This document shows, piece by piece, positions 34,383 to 43,274 of a stretch of 64,000 nucleotides of DNA. Below the pieces are notes generated by a model that saw only the letters and a program-made list of their open reading frames with translations, was not told the DNA's origin and searched no databases. Every line of letters starts with the position of its first letter. Position 1 is the first letter of the stretch. Origin of the DNA: Sphingopyxis sp. (GTDB taxonomy: Bacteria; Pseudomonadota; Alphaproteobacteria; Sphingomonadales; Sphingomonadaceae); NCBI RefSeq assembly GCF_016704835.1, contig NZ_JADIZJ010000021.1:744001-808000 (forward strand), in the 5' to 3' direction. The position numbers were made by a program, and so were the translations under genes.

Positions 34383-35351
34383 ATGAACCTGCCAGTCATC
34401 CTAATCATTGCGGGGGCCTTCTTCGCCTTTGCGCTGCTCGTCATTTTGCTCGGCGGACCTTCGGTCGGCAAGGCAAAGACGCGCCGACTGGCGATGGTCA
34501 AGGATCGCCATGCGGCTTCGACCGAAGCCGTTGTCGCGGCGCAAATGCGCAAGACTATCCAATCGGTCGGCCGGGGCGGAACATCGCTGACCAGCCTGAT
34601 GCCGCGCCGTGAAGAAATGGAAAAGCGTCTCCGCCGAACCGGCAAAGGATGGACGCTCACCCAGTATATGTTCGTGTCGATGGGCATGTTTGTTGCCGTC
34701 ACTGGCGGCATGCTCGCGATCCGCGCACCTTTCATGATGGCCGCGATGATCGGATTGTTCCTGAGCCTTGGCCTGCCCTATCTCGTCGTCGGTCGCGCCA
34801 TCAAAAAGCGCGTCGCAAAATTCACGACCCGCTTTCCCGACGCGATCGACCTGCTCGTCCGTGGCCTCCGGTCCGGCCTGCCGGTCACCGAAACCTTTCA
34901 GATCGTGAGTCAGGAACTCCCCGGGCCGGTAGGTGAAGAATTCAAAGGCGTCATCGAACGCATCCGCATCGGCAACACGATGGAAGCTGCATTGCAGGAA
35001 ACCGCAGTGATGCTGGGAACGCCCGAGTTTCAGTTTTTCTGCATCACTATTCAGATCCAGCGTGAGACGGGCGGTAATTTGGCGGAGACGCTGTCCAACC
35101 TGTCCGAAGTGCTGCGAAAGCGCGCACAGATGAAGCTGAAGATCCGCGCCATGTCGTCGGAAGCGAAAGCATCGGCCTATATTGTTGGCGCGTTGCCCTT
35201 CTTCGTATTTGGCGTCGTCTGGTCGATGAACCCGACCTATCTCGCGGGGTTTTTCTACGAACAGCGGCTGATCATCACCGGTCTCGGCGGCCTGATCTGG
35301 ATGAGCATCGGGGCCGGGATTATGGCCAAAATGATCAGTTTCGAAATCTGA
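34383..35351 (+). CDS. tadB: Tad pilus inner-membrane platform protein TadB
   Basis: A 322-residue T2SSF-family membrane protein, half of the inner-membrane platform that pilins are added to. It has two N-terminal helices, a cytoplasmic T2SSF domain (FPDAIDLLVRGLRSGLPVTE, then IQRETGGNLAETLSNLSEVL) and two C-terminal helices. It begins 56 bases after cpaE and ends 13 bases before tadC. Normally it works with the CpaF motor, which is not encoded here. Confidence 0.93.
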   Translation: MNLPVILIIAGAFFAFALLVILLGGPSVGKAKTRRLAMVKDRHAASTEAVVAAQMRKTIQSVGRGGTSLTSLMPRREEMEKRLRRTGKGWTLTQYMFVSMGMFVAVTGGMLAIRAPFMMAAMIGLFLSLGLPYLVVGRAIKKRVAKFTTRFPDAIDLLVRGLRSGLPVTETFQIVSQELPGPVGEEFKGVIERIRIGNTMEAALQETAVMLGTPEFQFFCITIQIQRETGGNLAETLSNLSEVLRKRAQMKLKIRAMSSEAKASAYIVGALPFFVFGVVWSMNPTYLAGFFYEQRLIITGLGGLIWMSIGAGIMAKMISFEI

Positions 35352-35364
35352 AGGGGCGGAACCA

Positions 35365-36399
35365 GTGAACAGCAGCCTCCTTCTTACGACCTTCACCGGC
35401 GCTCAGACCGGCCCGACGCTGATGGGCATTGATGTCGTCTGGGCCGGCACCATGCTTGCAGCCGTTGGGGTTTTCGCCGTGCTATTCGCGATCTACGGCG
35501 CGCTCACCGTGCGCAACCCGATGGCCAAACGCGTCAAGGCGCTCAATGAACGCCGCGAACAGCTCAAGGCAGGGATCACCGCGTCGACCGCGAAACGCCG
35601 CGCCAAACTTGTGCGCAAGAATCAGCATGCCGACAAGATGCGCACCTTCCTCGGCAAACTCCAGGTGCTCCAGGAAGGGCAGATCAAAGAAGTCCAGCAA
35701 ATGCTGGCGCAGGCCGGAATCCGGTCAAAGGATCTGGCCGTCGCGGTGATCTTTGGTCGTCTGGTCCTGCCAATTGTGTTCGGCGGTCTTGCCGCCTTCC
35801 TGATTTACGGCCTCGACATGTGGCCCGACCTGACCCCCTTTAAGCGTTCTGGCGTGACGATGGCGGCGTTGGTGCTTGGGTACAAGGCGCCCGATTTGTT
35901 CGTCCAGAACAAGCGCACCAAGCGCACCGACGCGATCCGCAAAGGACTTCCCGACGCGCTCGACCTGCTCGTGATCTGCGCCGAAGCTGGCCTCACCGTC
36001 GACTCCGCCTTCTCGCGCGTATCGAAGGAACTAGGCCGCGCCTATCCCGAACTGGGCGAGGAATTTGCGCTCACCTCGATCGAACTCGGCTTCTTGACTG
36101 AGCGCCGTCAGGCGTTTGAAAACCTGGCCTATCGCGTCAACCTGGAGTCGGTGAAAGGCGTGGTCACGACCATGATCCAGACCGAAAAATATGGTACGCC
36201 GCTCGCCAGCGCACTTCGCGTCTTGTCCGCCGAATTCCGCAATGAACGCATGATGCGCGCCGAAGAAAAGGCTGCGCGCCTGCCCGCGATCATGACCGTT
36301 CCGCTGATTCTATTCATTCTGCCGGTATTGTTCATCGTGATCTTGGGTCCGGCAGCCTGCTCGCTCAGCGATGCGATGTCAGGCGGCAGCTTCGGATGA
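35365..36399 (+). CDS. tadC: Tad pilus inner-membrane platform protein TadC
   Basis: A 344-residue T2SSF-family partner of TadB, starting at GTG 35365 behind AAGGGGCGG. It has the same layout: N-terminal helices, a cytoplasmic domain (LPDALDLLVICAEAGLTVDS, then TEKYGTPLASALRVLSAEFR) and a hydrophobic C-terminus (LILFILPVLFIVILGPA). It is the last gene of the run; a terminator follows at 36426. No tadD, tadE or tadF is adjacent. Confidence 0.93.
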   Translation: MNSSLLLTTFTGAQTGPTLMGIDVVWAGTMLAAVGVFAVLFAIYGALTVRNPMAKRVKALNERREQLKAGITASTAKRRAKLVRKNQHADKMRTFLGKLQVLQEGQIKEVQQMLAQAGIRSKDLAVAVIFGRLVLPIVFGGLAAFLIYGLDMWPDLTPFKRSGVTMAALVLGYKAPDLFVQNKRTKRTDAIRKGLPDALDLLVICAEAGLTVDSAFSRVSKELGRAYPELGEEFALTSIELGFLTERRQAFENLAYRVNLESVKGVVTTMIQTEKYGTPLASALRVLSAEFRNERMMRAEEKAARLPAIMTVPLILFILPVLFIVILGPAACSLSDAMSGGSFG

Positions 36400-36425
36400 T
36401 CGCCGCGACCGACTGAAACGACAAG

Positions 36426-36453
36426 AAGGGGCGGGTGCAAACCCGCCTCTTTT
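36426..36453. terminator. Bidirectional rho-independent terminator
   Basis: An 11-base stem with one G-T pair (aaggggcgggt with acccgcctctt) around a GCAA loop ends in TTTT on the plus strand and AA-rich DNA on the other side. It lies between tadC and the convergent FAH-family gene. Confidence 0.88.
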
Positions 36454-36457
36454 CGTT

Positions 36458-37459
36458 TCACATCACCTGCTGCTCGATCGCACCGAAAATACTGTGGTGG
36501 CGCTCGTCGTCCATCCAGATGCGGACCGTATCGCCTCTTTGCATGAACGGCGTCTTAGGCTCCCCCTGCTGGATCGTTTCAACCGTGCGCACTTCGGCAA
36601 GGCAGCTATAGCCCAATCCGCCCTCAGCAATCGGCCTGCCAGGGCCGCCGTCAGCATCACGATTCGACACGGTGCCCGACCCTATGATCGTGCCAGCACC
36701 CAAGTCGCGCGTCTTTGCCGCATGCGCGATCAGCGCGCCGAAATCGAAAGTCATGTCGACACCCGCATCGGCGCGGCCGAGCGGCTGAGCGTTCAGGTCG
36801 ACGCATAGCGCGCCATGCAGCTTTCCATCCTTCCAGCGCTCGCCGAGCCCCTCCGGCGTCACGAACACCGGCGACATTGCACTCGACGGCTTCGACTGGA
36901 AAAAGCCGAATCCCTTGGCAAGCTCGGCCGGGATCAGCCCGCGCAGCGAAACATCGTTCGTCAGCCCGACGAGCAAAATCTTGTCGCGCGCCGCGACGGC
37001 GTCGATGCCGGCGGGCACGTCGCCCGTTACGACGACCACTTCGGCCTCCATATCACAGCCCCACGCCGGATCGCCAAGTGGGATCGGGTCGCGCGGGCTA
37101 AGGAAGGCATCGCTACCCCCCTGATACATCAGCGGATCGTGCCAGAAGCTGTCGGGCATCTCGGCGGAGCGCGCCTGCCGCACCAGCGCGACATGGTTCA
37201 CATAAGCGCTGCCGTCGGCCCATTGATAGGCGCGCGGCAGCGGCGAGGCGGCGTCGCGCTCGTGGAACCGCTCCTTGGGGATTGCATCGTGATTTAGATC
37301 TTCGGCGAGCGTGGCGAGGCGCGGCGCGGCATAGGCCCAATTGTCAAGCGCGGCCTGCATCGTCGGTACAATCTGCCCGGCGTCGGCATACCAGGCCAGA
37401 TCGTCCGAAACGACGACGAGACGGCCGTCGCGGCCCTGCTTGAGCGAAGCTAGTTTCAC
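36458..37459 (-). CDS. Fumarylacetoacetate hydrolase-family protein
   Basis: A 333-residue cytoplasmic protein of the FAH fold. These enzymes cut carbon-carbon bonds in beta-diketo acids, as in tyrosine and aromatic breakdown. Metal-site residues are visible in GCDMEAEVVVV (Asp/Glu) and VGLTNDVSLRG; GSGTVSNRD and GLGYSCLAEVR are further blocks. Two-domain length fits the fumarylacetoacetase-like branch rather than the small hydratases. No other tyrosine pathway gene lies next to it, so the substrate is open. Confidence 0.87.
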   Translation of the reverse strand: MKLASLKQGRDGRLVVVSDDLAWYADAGQIVPTMQAALDNWAYAAPRLATLAEDLNHDAIPKERFHERDAASPLPRAYQWADGSAYVNHVALVRQARSAEMPDSFWHDPLMYQGGSDAFLSPRDPIPLGDPAWGCDMEAEVVVVTGDVPAGIDAVAARDKILLVGLTNDVSLRGLIPAELAKGFGFFQSKPSSAMSPVFVTPEGLGERWKDGKLHGALCVDLNAQPLGRADAGVDMTFDFGALIAHAAKTRDLGAGTIIGSGTVSNRDADGGPGRPIAEGGLGYSCLAEVRTVETIQQGEPKTPFMQRGDTVRIWMDDERHHSIFGAIEQQVM

Positions 37460-37517
37460 GAAAACTCCTTTGGCTGGCGACGCGGCTGAACCGATATCGC
37501 CTGTAAAGGAGCGAAAA

Positions 37518-37931
37518 TCAGCGCGACGTCGTGATCGAGGCGAAACAGGTAAAGCCGCTCTGCCCCGCCTGCAAGCGCCGGATGTACTGTAGATAGGCTT
37601 GTGACTGGTTATAGGTCGTACCAGGCAGCGTCTGTCCGCGGAACGCGCGCTTCACTTCTTCGCCGGTAAAGGGTCGCAGCGCGCCCGGGAAAGCGCCCTT
37701 GGTACCTGGCGGGACCAGCTTGCCTTGGGTATCGATAAATTTTCCGGCGCCGCCCGGGCCGGGAACCGGGATCTGGCAATTCATCACCGACACCGCAGTC
37801 TGCGCAAAGGCAGGACGGATCGTCAGCGCCGCCGACACGCCCACCGCGCCAAGCGCCAGTATCTGCCGCCGCGGGGAGATCGCACCGCCAGTTTCGTTGG
37901 CGTTCGCGGTCGGAATGTCGCTCTTTTCCAT
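37518..37931 (-). CDS. Small exported protein with Tat-like signal, unknown function
   Basis: A 137-residue protein starting at ATG 37931 (MEKSDIPTAN). A twin-arginine-like signal (SPRRQILALGAVGVSAALTI, ending near AFAQ) is followed by about 95 residues with two Cys: MNCQIPVPGPGGAGKFID, a proline/glycine-rich middle, RPFTGEEVKRAFRG, and the end SQAYLQYIRRLQ then GFTCFAS. The two Cys could form a disulfide. I recall unnamed sphingomonad proteins of this kind but no function. It is divergent from the histidine kinase. Confidence 0.7.
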   Translation of the reverse strand: MEKSDIPTANANETGGAISPRRQILALGAVGVSAALTIRPAFAQTAVSVMNCQIPVPGPGGAGKFIDTQGKLVPPGTKGAFPGALRPFTGEEVKRAFRGQTLPGTTYNQSQAYLQYIRRLQAGQSGFTCFASITTSR

Positions 37932-38079
37932 GGTGGGCGCATAACCCAATGACGACGCTAGGAAAAGCAAAACACCGCTTCTAGACTCCGACATCCCGGT
38001 TTGGGACATTCGCCGTCCATGCATTAACGCCCGCAAACAGCCTTGCGCCCGCCCCTCGCTTCGTGCCAGGCCGCAGACA

Positions 38080-39312
38080 ATGTTCGATCGCGTATCCAGC
38101 CTCGTCATTGCGTTCACGATGGTGGCCATCGCCGCGATTTTTGCCGCGCTGACGGGCGGTGATCGACTCACGATCGCGCTCATGGCTGTCGCTGGATTTG
38201 TCGCGGCCGCTATCGTGCACAGCGCGCTGCCGTCGGCCGCGCCCGAGCCGTCAACCGCGGCTCAACCACCAGTCGAAACGCCGTCCGTGTCGCTGCTTCG
38301 TCATCCCGACTTCGCGCACTGGGTTGATCAAGAAAAGGAACCGCTGCTCGGCACCGCCGACAACATCGTCACGATCGCCAATGACGCCGCAATACGGCTG
38401 CTAGGGCGGCATATCGTCGGCGCCGACGTGCGGACCGCAATCCGTCACCCCGCCGCGACAGAATGGCTGTCGCACATTCAAGACGCCAAGCCTTTGGAGC
38501 CTGTCAATCTGATCGACTTTCCCCGCGCCGGCCAGCGCTGGACGATGCGCGTTGCCGCATTGTCGGACAGTGAATGTATCATTTTCTTGTCGGACCGTTC
38601 GGCGATCGACGCCGCCGATCGAATGCGGTCTGATTTTGTCGCGAACGCCAGCCACGAACTGCGCACGCCGCTGGCGGCGATCCTGGGATACGTCGAAACG
38701 CTGCAGGAAATGAACGGCGAAACCGACGCACCGACCCGCGATCGCTTCCTGTCGATCATCGAGCGTGAAGCGCGGCGCATGCAGCAACTAGTGATCGATC
38801 TCTTGTCAATCTCGCGGGTCGAGGCCGACCGTTTTCGCCGCCCGACCGCGACGGTCGATCTCGCCGCAATCGTTCGCACGACCATCGGCCAGGTCAGCGA
38901 CAGCGAACCGGTGCGCGCGAAGGATCTCGTGGCAAAGCTCGGCGACAGCCCGCAGCCGATGCTGGGCGACGAGGCCCAACTCAGCCAACTGGTGCACAAT
39001 ATCATTTCCAACGCGATGAAATATGGCCACGCCGGGACCCCGGTAACGGTCGAAATGGCGCGCGAGGGTCGCCGTGTACGTCTGTCGGTCAGCGATCAGG
39101 GCGACGGCATCGCGCCCGATCACCTGCCGCGACTGACCGAACGGTTCTACCGTGTCGATGAAGCCCGCAGCCGCTCGGTTGGCGGCACCGGCCTTGGTCT
39201 TGCGATCGTCAAACATATCGGCGAGCGCCATCAGGGACAGCTCGATATCGACAGCGAAGTCGGCAAAGGAACCCGGGTGTCGGTGACATTTCCGCTGTTG
39301 GTCCACGACTGA
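38080..39312 (+). CDS. Sensor histidine kinase, PhoR-like
   Basis: A 410-residue membrane kinase. Two hydrophobic segments (about residues 7-24 and 31-50) are followed by a PAS-like region (about 85-175), the HisKA dimerisation domain with phospho-acceptor H192 (ANASHELRTPLAAILGYVET), and the HATPase domain with N box (HNIISNAMKYG), G1 (VSDQGDGIA), F and G2 (GGTGLGLAIVKHI) boxes. This layout is that of PhoR, which senses phosphate limitation with PhoB. Here no response regulator, pst transporter or phoU follows, so the partner must lie elsewhere. Confidence 0.88.
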   Translation: MFDRVSSLVIAFTMVAIAAIFAALTGGDRLTIALMAVAGFVAAAIVHSALPSAAPEPSTAAQPPVETPSVSLLRHPDFAHWVDQEKEPLLGTADNIVTIANDAAIRLLGRHIVGADVRTAIRHPAATEWLSHIQDAKPLEPVNLIDFPRAGQRWTMRVAALSDSECIIFLSDRSAIDAADRMRSDFVANASHELRTPLAAILGYVETLQEMNGETDAPTRDRFLSIIEREARRMQQLVIDLLSISRVEADRFRRPTATVDLAAIVRTTIGQVSDSEPVRAKDLVAKLGDSPQPMLGDEAQLSQLVHNIISNAMKYGHAGTPVTVEMAREGRRVRLSVSDQGDGIAPDHLPRLTERFYRVDEARSRSVGGTGLGLAIVKHIGERHQGQLDIDSEVGKGTRVSVTFPLLVHD

Positions 39313-39500
39313 CGGCCCGCGCGCGGGATTGCCAAAACCGGCTAGTCCTTGACTTTTGGCCCGGAATGGCCCATCTTGCACAGGCTATCGTCGCTTTCGA
39401 CGGATTTTGTTGCCGCATCGGCAGGACCTTCCTTCCTCACGCTTCCTGGCGCCGCCGATATGGATCGGCGGTAACTCCGCTTCCGTGAAAGGAACGACCT

Positions 39501-39707
39501 ATGCCCACCGGCACCGTAAAATTTTTCAACACCGACAAAGGCTATGGCTTTATCGCCAACGAGGATGGCTCGGGCGACAGCTTCGTTCACATCAGCGCCC
39601 TCGAACGCGCCGGTATGTCGACGCTGAACAAAGATCAGCGCGTTTCTTACGATCTGGAAACCGACCAGCGCGGCAAAGTGTCCGCCGTCAACATCCAGTC
39701 GGCCTGA
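39501..39707 (+). CDS. Cold-shock-domain protein
   Basis: A 68-residue CspA-type protein that binds single-stranded RNA or DNA and loosens RNA structure. Both RNA-binding motifs are present: KGYGFIANEDG (RNP1) and DSFVHISAL (RNP2). The start ATG 39501 follows GAAAGGA. The 188 bases upstream have no other gene and would make a long leader, as is common for cold-shock genes; I see no specific fold in it. The IF-1 gene begins three bases after its stop. Confidence 0.95.
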   Translation: MPTGTVKFFNTDKGYGFIANEDGSGDSFVHISALERAGMSTLNKDQRVSYDLETDQRGKVSAVNIQSA

Positions 39708-39710
39708 TCT

Positions 39711-39974
39711 TTGGCCAAAGAGGAACTACTGACCCTCGACGGCCAGATCGACGAGATCCTTCCCGACGGACGCTTTGGCGTCACGTTGGAAAATGACCAT
39801 CGGATCATCGCGTATACGGCAGGCCGGATGCGACGTTTTCGCATCCGGTCAGTCGTCGGCGACGCCGTTCGCGTCGAAATGACGCCTTATGACCTGACCA
39901 AAGGCCGCATCATCTATCGTGATCGCGGCGCCGGTCCGGCCGGTAGCGGTCCGCGCAAGGGCAACCGGCGCTGA
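39711..39974 (+). CDS. infA: Translation initiation factor IF-1 homologue
   Basis: An 87-residue S1-fold protein starting at TTG 39711, giving MAKEELLTLDGQIDEILPDG. The IF-1 core is intact: FGVTLENDHRIIAYTAGRMR, RIRSVVGDAVRVEMTPYDL and TKGRIIYRDR. It is about 15 residues longer than typical IF-1, with a basic Gly/Pro tail. IF-1 occupies the ribosomal A site during initiation. The start codon, the tail and the tight link to a cold-shock gene suggest a specialised paralogue; whether it is the only infA cannot be seen here. Confidence 0.9.
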   Translation: MAKEELLTLDGQIDEILPDGRFGVTLENDHRIIAYTAGRMRRFRIRSVVGDAVRVEMTPYDLTKGRIIYRDRGAGPAGSGPRKGNRR

Positions 39975-40011
39975 CCCACGACCACAAAAACATGAATGAA
40001 TACAGGATAAT

Positions 40012-40152
40012 ATGAACTTAGTTTCGAACAGCTTCCCTTCCCTTCTCCGCCCCTATGCCGCGATCAACGCGCCAGCGCGGAAATCCCATCGGCGATCGCC
40101 GACCCTGTCGCAAAGCGAATTGCGCCGCCTGATCGCCCAGATGATCGACTGA
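40012..40152 (+). CDS. Very small conserved-looking protein
   Basis: A 46-residue basic protein (MNLVSNSFPSLLRPYAAINA...) starting at ATG 40012 after CAGGATAAT. The second half is arginine-rich and ends SPTLSQSELRRLIAQMID. I recall similar short ORFs beside cold-shock/IF-1 genes in sphingomonads. It lies 37 bases after the IF-1 stop on the same strand. There is no known domain; the basic helix at the end could contact nucleic acid. Confidence 0.55.
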   Translation: MNLVSNSFPSLLRPYAAINAPARKSHRRSPTLSQSELRRLIAQMID

Positions 40153-40203
40153 ACCCATTCCGAACCGACTGCCTACCCCACCCCAGAGCTAAGGATATCC
40201 GCC

Positions 40204-40443
40204 ATGTCGAACACCAGTGACTTCTATCAGGCCCAGGCCGATAAATGCGCCGTCGACGCGGCAGCCAGCACCTTGTCGCAGGTTCGCGACCGCAATTTGC
40301 GTGCCGAACAGGCGTGGCGCACGATGGCCGAACGTCTGGTTCAGACCGAAGCCACGCGCGCGCGGCAAGTCGCCGCCACCGCGGCAAAGGCCGAGGCGAA
40401 CGCCGAAGCCGCCGCGATGCAGATGGACGGCCTGGAGCGTTAA
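40204..40443 (+). CDS. Small helical protein of unknown function
   Basis: A 79-residue protein from ATG 40204, eight bases after AAGGATAT. It is nearly all predicted helix, with a heptad-like pattern rich in Ala, Glu and Arg (TLSQVRDRNLRAEQAWRTMA, then ATAAKAEANAEAAAMQMDGL), so a short coiled coil is likely. No membrane segment or signal. It follows the 46-residue gene by 51 bases and may share the cold-shock/IF-1 transcript. Its stop overlaps the stop of the convergent aminotransferase through TTAA. Confidence 0.65.
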   Translation: MSNTSDFYQAQADKCAVDAAASTLSQVRDRNLRAEQAWRTMAERLVQTEATRARQVAATAAKAEANAEAAAMQMDGLER

Positions 40444-41759
40444 TCGATCGCAACGAGCAGGTCAGCGATTTTCCCGAAGATTTCGTCGATCTGCGCTTTT
40501 TCGACGATAAGCGGCGGCGACAGGGCGATGATGTCGCCCGTCGCGCGCACCAGCAGGCCATTGTCGAAACAGGCGTGGAACAGTTCCATCGCGCGCGCCG
40601 TCGGCGCGCCGGGTCGCGGATCCAGCTCTATACCCGCGACGAGGCCGATGGTGCGGACATCAATGATGTGCCGCTTGCCGTTCAAGCTGTGCGCGGCGTC
40701 TTCCCAATAGCCACCGAGTTCGCTCGCGCGGTCGAACAGGCCGTCGCGCGCATATAGGTCGAGCGTCGCGAGTCCCGCCGCGCTGGCCAGCGGATGGCCC
40801 GAATAGGTATAGCCATGGAACAGCTCGATGCCCGCATCGACGCTGTCGAGCACCGCATCGTGAAGCTCGCGCTTCACCGCTACGGCGCCCATTGGCACCG
40901 CGGCGTTGGTCAGCCCCTTCGCCATCGTGATGATGTCAGGGGTGACGCCCCACTGTCCCGCCGCGGTCGCGCCGCCGACGCGCCCGAAGGCGGTAATCAC
41001 CTCGTCGAAGATCAGGATGATGCCGTGCTTGTCGCAGAGTTCGCGCAGCCGCTGGAGATAACCGACCGGCGGCACCAGCACCCCGGTCGAACCCGCCATC
41101 GGCTCGACGATGACGGCAGCAATCGTCTCGGCGCCGTGCAGATCGACAAGCCGCTGGAGATCGTCGGCGAGCTCAGCGCCATGCTGGGGAAAGCCGCGCG
41201 TGAACGCGTTGCGCGCAATGTCGTGCGTGTGGCGCATATGATCTACGCCGGGCAAACCGCCGAACGCGCGGCGATTGTTGACGAGCCCCCCGACGCTGAT
41301 CCCGCCAAAGCCGGTACCATGATAGCCGCGCTCGCGCCCGATCAGCCGAGTCCGCGTTCCCTGTCCCTTGGCACGCTGGATCGCAAGCGCAATTTTCAGC
41401 GCCGTATCAACCGATTCGGAGCCGCTGTTGGTAAAGAATATCCGGTCGAGGCCGTCGGGCATCAGCACCGCGAGCCGCTGCGCAAGCTCAAATGGCAGCG
41501 GGTGGCCGAGCTGAAACGTCGGCGCGAAATCGAGCATTGCCGCGGTTTGGGCAATCGCATTGGTGATCTCGGGACGACAATGACCGGCATTGCTGCACCA
41601 CAGCCCCGACGTGCCGTCGAGGACCGGCCGCCCATCGCCGCTCTGATAATACATGCCGCTCGCCGACACGAGCTGGCGCGGGTTCGCCTTGTACGACCGG
41701 TTGGCGGTAAACGGCATCCAGAACGCTGCCAGCGGATCATTTTCGCCCTTCACTGCCAT
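40440..41759 (-). CDS. Class III aminotransferase (beta-alanine/omega-amino acid:pyruvate type)
   Basis: A 439-residue PLP enzyme starting at ATG 41759 (MAVKGENDPLAAFWMPF). Cofactor residues: D252 in IFDEVITAFGR and the Schiff-base K281 in MAKGLTNAAVPMGAV. FWMPFTANRSYKANPR and GLWCSNAGHCRPEI match the omega-amino acid:pyruvate transaminases. It could use putrescine, GABA or beta-alanine; the position at the edge of the polyamine island favours an amine. It is divergent from the ligase at 41914, with 154 bases between. Confidence 0.85.
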   Translation of the reverse strand: MAVKGENDPLAAFWMPFTANRSYKANPRQLVSASGMYYQSGDGRPVLDGTSGLWCSNAGHCRPEITNAIAQTAAMLDFAPTFQLGHPLPFELAQRLAVLMPDGLDRIFFTNSGSESVDTALKIALAIQRAKGQGTRTRLIGRERGYHGTGFGGISVGGLVNNRRAFGGLPGVDHMRHTHDIARNAFTRGFPQHGAELADDLQRLVDLHGAETIAAVIVEPMAGSTGVLVPPVGYLQRLRELCDKHGIILIFDEVITAFGRVGGATAAGQWGVTPDIITMAKGLTNAAVPMGAVAVKRELHDAVLDSVDAGIELFHGYTYSGHPLASAAGLATLDLYARDGLFDRASELGGYWEDAAHSLNGKRHIIDVRTIGLVAGIELDPRPGAPTARAMELFHACFDNGLLVRATGDIIALSPPLIVEKAQIDEIFGKIADLLVAID

Positions 41760-41913
41760 TCTCCCGACCAGCCGAACGCGCACATAGTGGCCCCGGCGCT
41801 CGACACTGGCAACGTCGAAAATGGCCGATAACGGCTCCTCTGGCGCTCTGCTCCACTTCGCGATAGGCTGCGCCGGTACAACCGGGCCAGCTCCTTGGCC
41901 CAATCGGGGGCTC

Positions 41914-43260
41914 ATGTCAGTCAATCTGGAACAATGGATCAGCGACCATAAGATCGACGAAGTCGAATGCATCGTCCCCGACATCAACGGGGTCCAGCGC
42001 GGCAAGGTTCTGCCGGCCAAGAAGTTCCTGGCATCGGTGAAGGACAAGTCGCTGCGCATTCCGGGCAGCGTGTTCATTTGCACGATCGACGGTCATTATC
42101 CCGAAGATATCGACGATATCTGGGACAAGGATCCCGACAAGATCCTGATCGCTGATCCCGACACGATCTGCGTCGCGCCGGGGTTCAAATCGCCCACCGC
42201 TTTCGTGATCGCCGACGTCCTCAACCGCGACGGCAGCGAAGTCGATATCGCCCCGCGCACCATCCTGAAAAAAGTGCTCGCGCTCTATGCCGAAAAAGGC
42301 TGGCGTCCGGTCATCGCGCCGGAGGTCGAATTTTATCTGGTGTCGCAGAACGTCGACCCCGACTTTCCGCTGACCCCGCCGACCGGCCAGTCGGGGCGCA
42401 GCGAGTCCGCAAGCCAGCCCTATGGGCTGGAGGCGATGAACGAATATGAGGATATCATCGATCATATCTATGACGATTGCGAGCTGATGGGGCTCGATAT
42501 CGATACGATGATACACGAAATGGGTGCCGCGCAGCTCGAGGTCAATTTCGAGCATGGCGACCCGCTGCGGCTCGCCGACGAAGTGTTCCTGTTCAAGCGC
42601 GTGGTGCGCAATGTCGCCAAGCAGCACGACGTCTATGCGACCTTCATGGCCAATCCGATGGCGGGCCAGCCTGGCAGCGCAATGCACATTCACCAATCGG
42701 TGGTCGACGCGACGACCGGCAAGAATCTGTTCTCGACCGCCAACGGTCGCGACAGCGCAATGTTCCGCAGCTATATCGCGGGCCTCGTACGCTACATGCC
42801 GCAGATCGCGCCGCTATGGGCGCCCAACGTCAACAGCTTCCGCCGGATGCGCCCCGACAGCGCGGCACCGATCAACGTCCAGTGGGGCGAGGACAACCGC
42901 TCGTGCGGATTCCGCGTCCCGATTTCGGAAAAGGCCAACCGCCGCGTCGAAAACCGCCTGCCCGGCGCGGACAGCAATCCCTATCTGGCGATCGCGGCGT
43001 CGCTGATCTGCGGCTATATCGGCGTGGTCGACCGCATGGTCCCGGCAAAATCTATCACCGGCAGCGCGTACAACCGCGCTCGCACGTTGCCGCGAACGCT
43101 GGAGGCGGCTCTCGACCGGTTCAGCTCGTGCAAGAAGGTCCGCAATTTGCTCGGCGACGATTTCTTCGAAATCTTCTTTGCGGTGAAGGACTATGAGCTG
43201 TTCAACTACCAGTCGGTGGTGTCCAGTTGGGAACGCGAACATCTGTTGATGCGGGTCTGA
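41914..43260 (+). CDS. puuA: Gamma-glutamylputrescine synthetase-like ligase
   Basis: A 448-residue member of the glutamine synthetase superfamily, starting at ATG 41914 (MSVNLEQWISDHKIDEVECI). Metal and nucleotide residues are in IAPEVEFYLV, AQLEVNFEHGDPLRLAD, GSAMHIHQSV and NSFRRMRPDS; ADSNPYLAIAASL closes the site. The lack of an adenylylation loop and the neighbours (PuuB-type oxidase, polyamine transporter) point to ATP-dependent glutamylation of putrescine or a related amine, not ammonia assimilation. First gene of a tight rightward run. Confidence 0.85.
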   Translation: MSVNLEQWISDHKIDEVECIVPDINGVQRGKVLPAKKFLASVKDKSLRIPGSVFICTIDGHYPEDIDDIWDKDPDKILIADPDTICVAPGFKSPTAFVIADVLNRDGSEVDIAPRTILKKVLALYAEKGWRPVIAPEVEFYLVSQNVDPDFPLTPPTGQSGRSESASQPYGLEAMNEYEDIIDHIYDDCELMGLDIDTMIHEMGAAQLEVNFEHGDPLRLADEVFLFKRVVRNVAKQHDVYATFMANPMAGQPGSAMHIHQSVVDATTGKNLFSTANGRDSAMFRSYIAGLVRYMPQIAPLWAPNVNSFRRMRPDSAAPINVQWGEDNRSCGFRVPISEKANRRVENRLPGADSNPYLAIAASLICGYIGVVDRMVPAKSITGSAYNRARTLPRTLEAALDRFSSCKKVRNLLGDDFFEIFFAVKDYELFNYQSVVSSWEREHLLMRV

Positions 43261-43274
43261 CCCGCGACCCGGCC

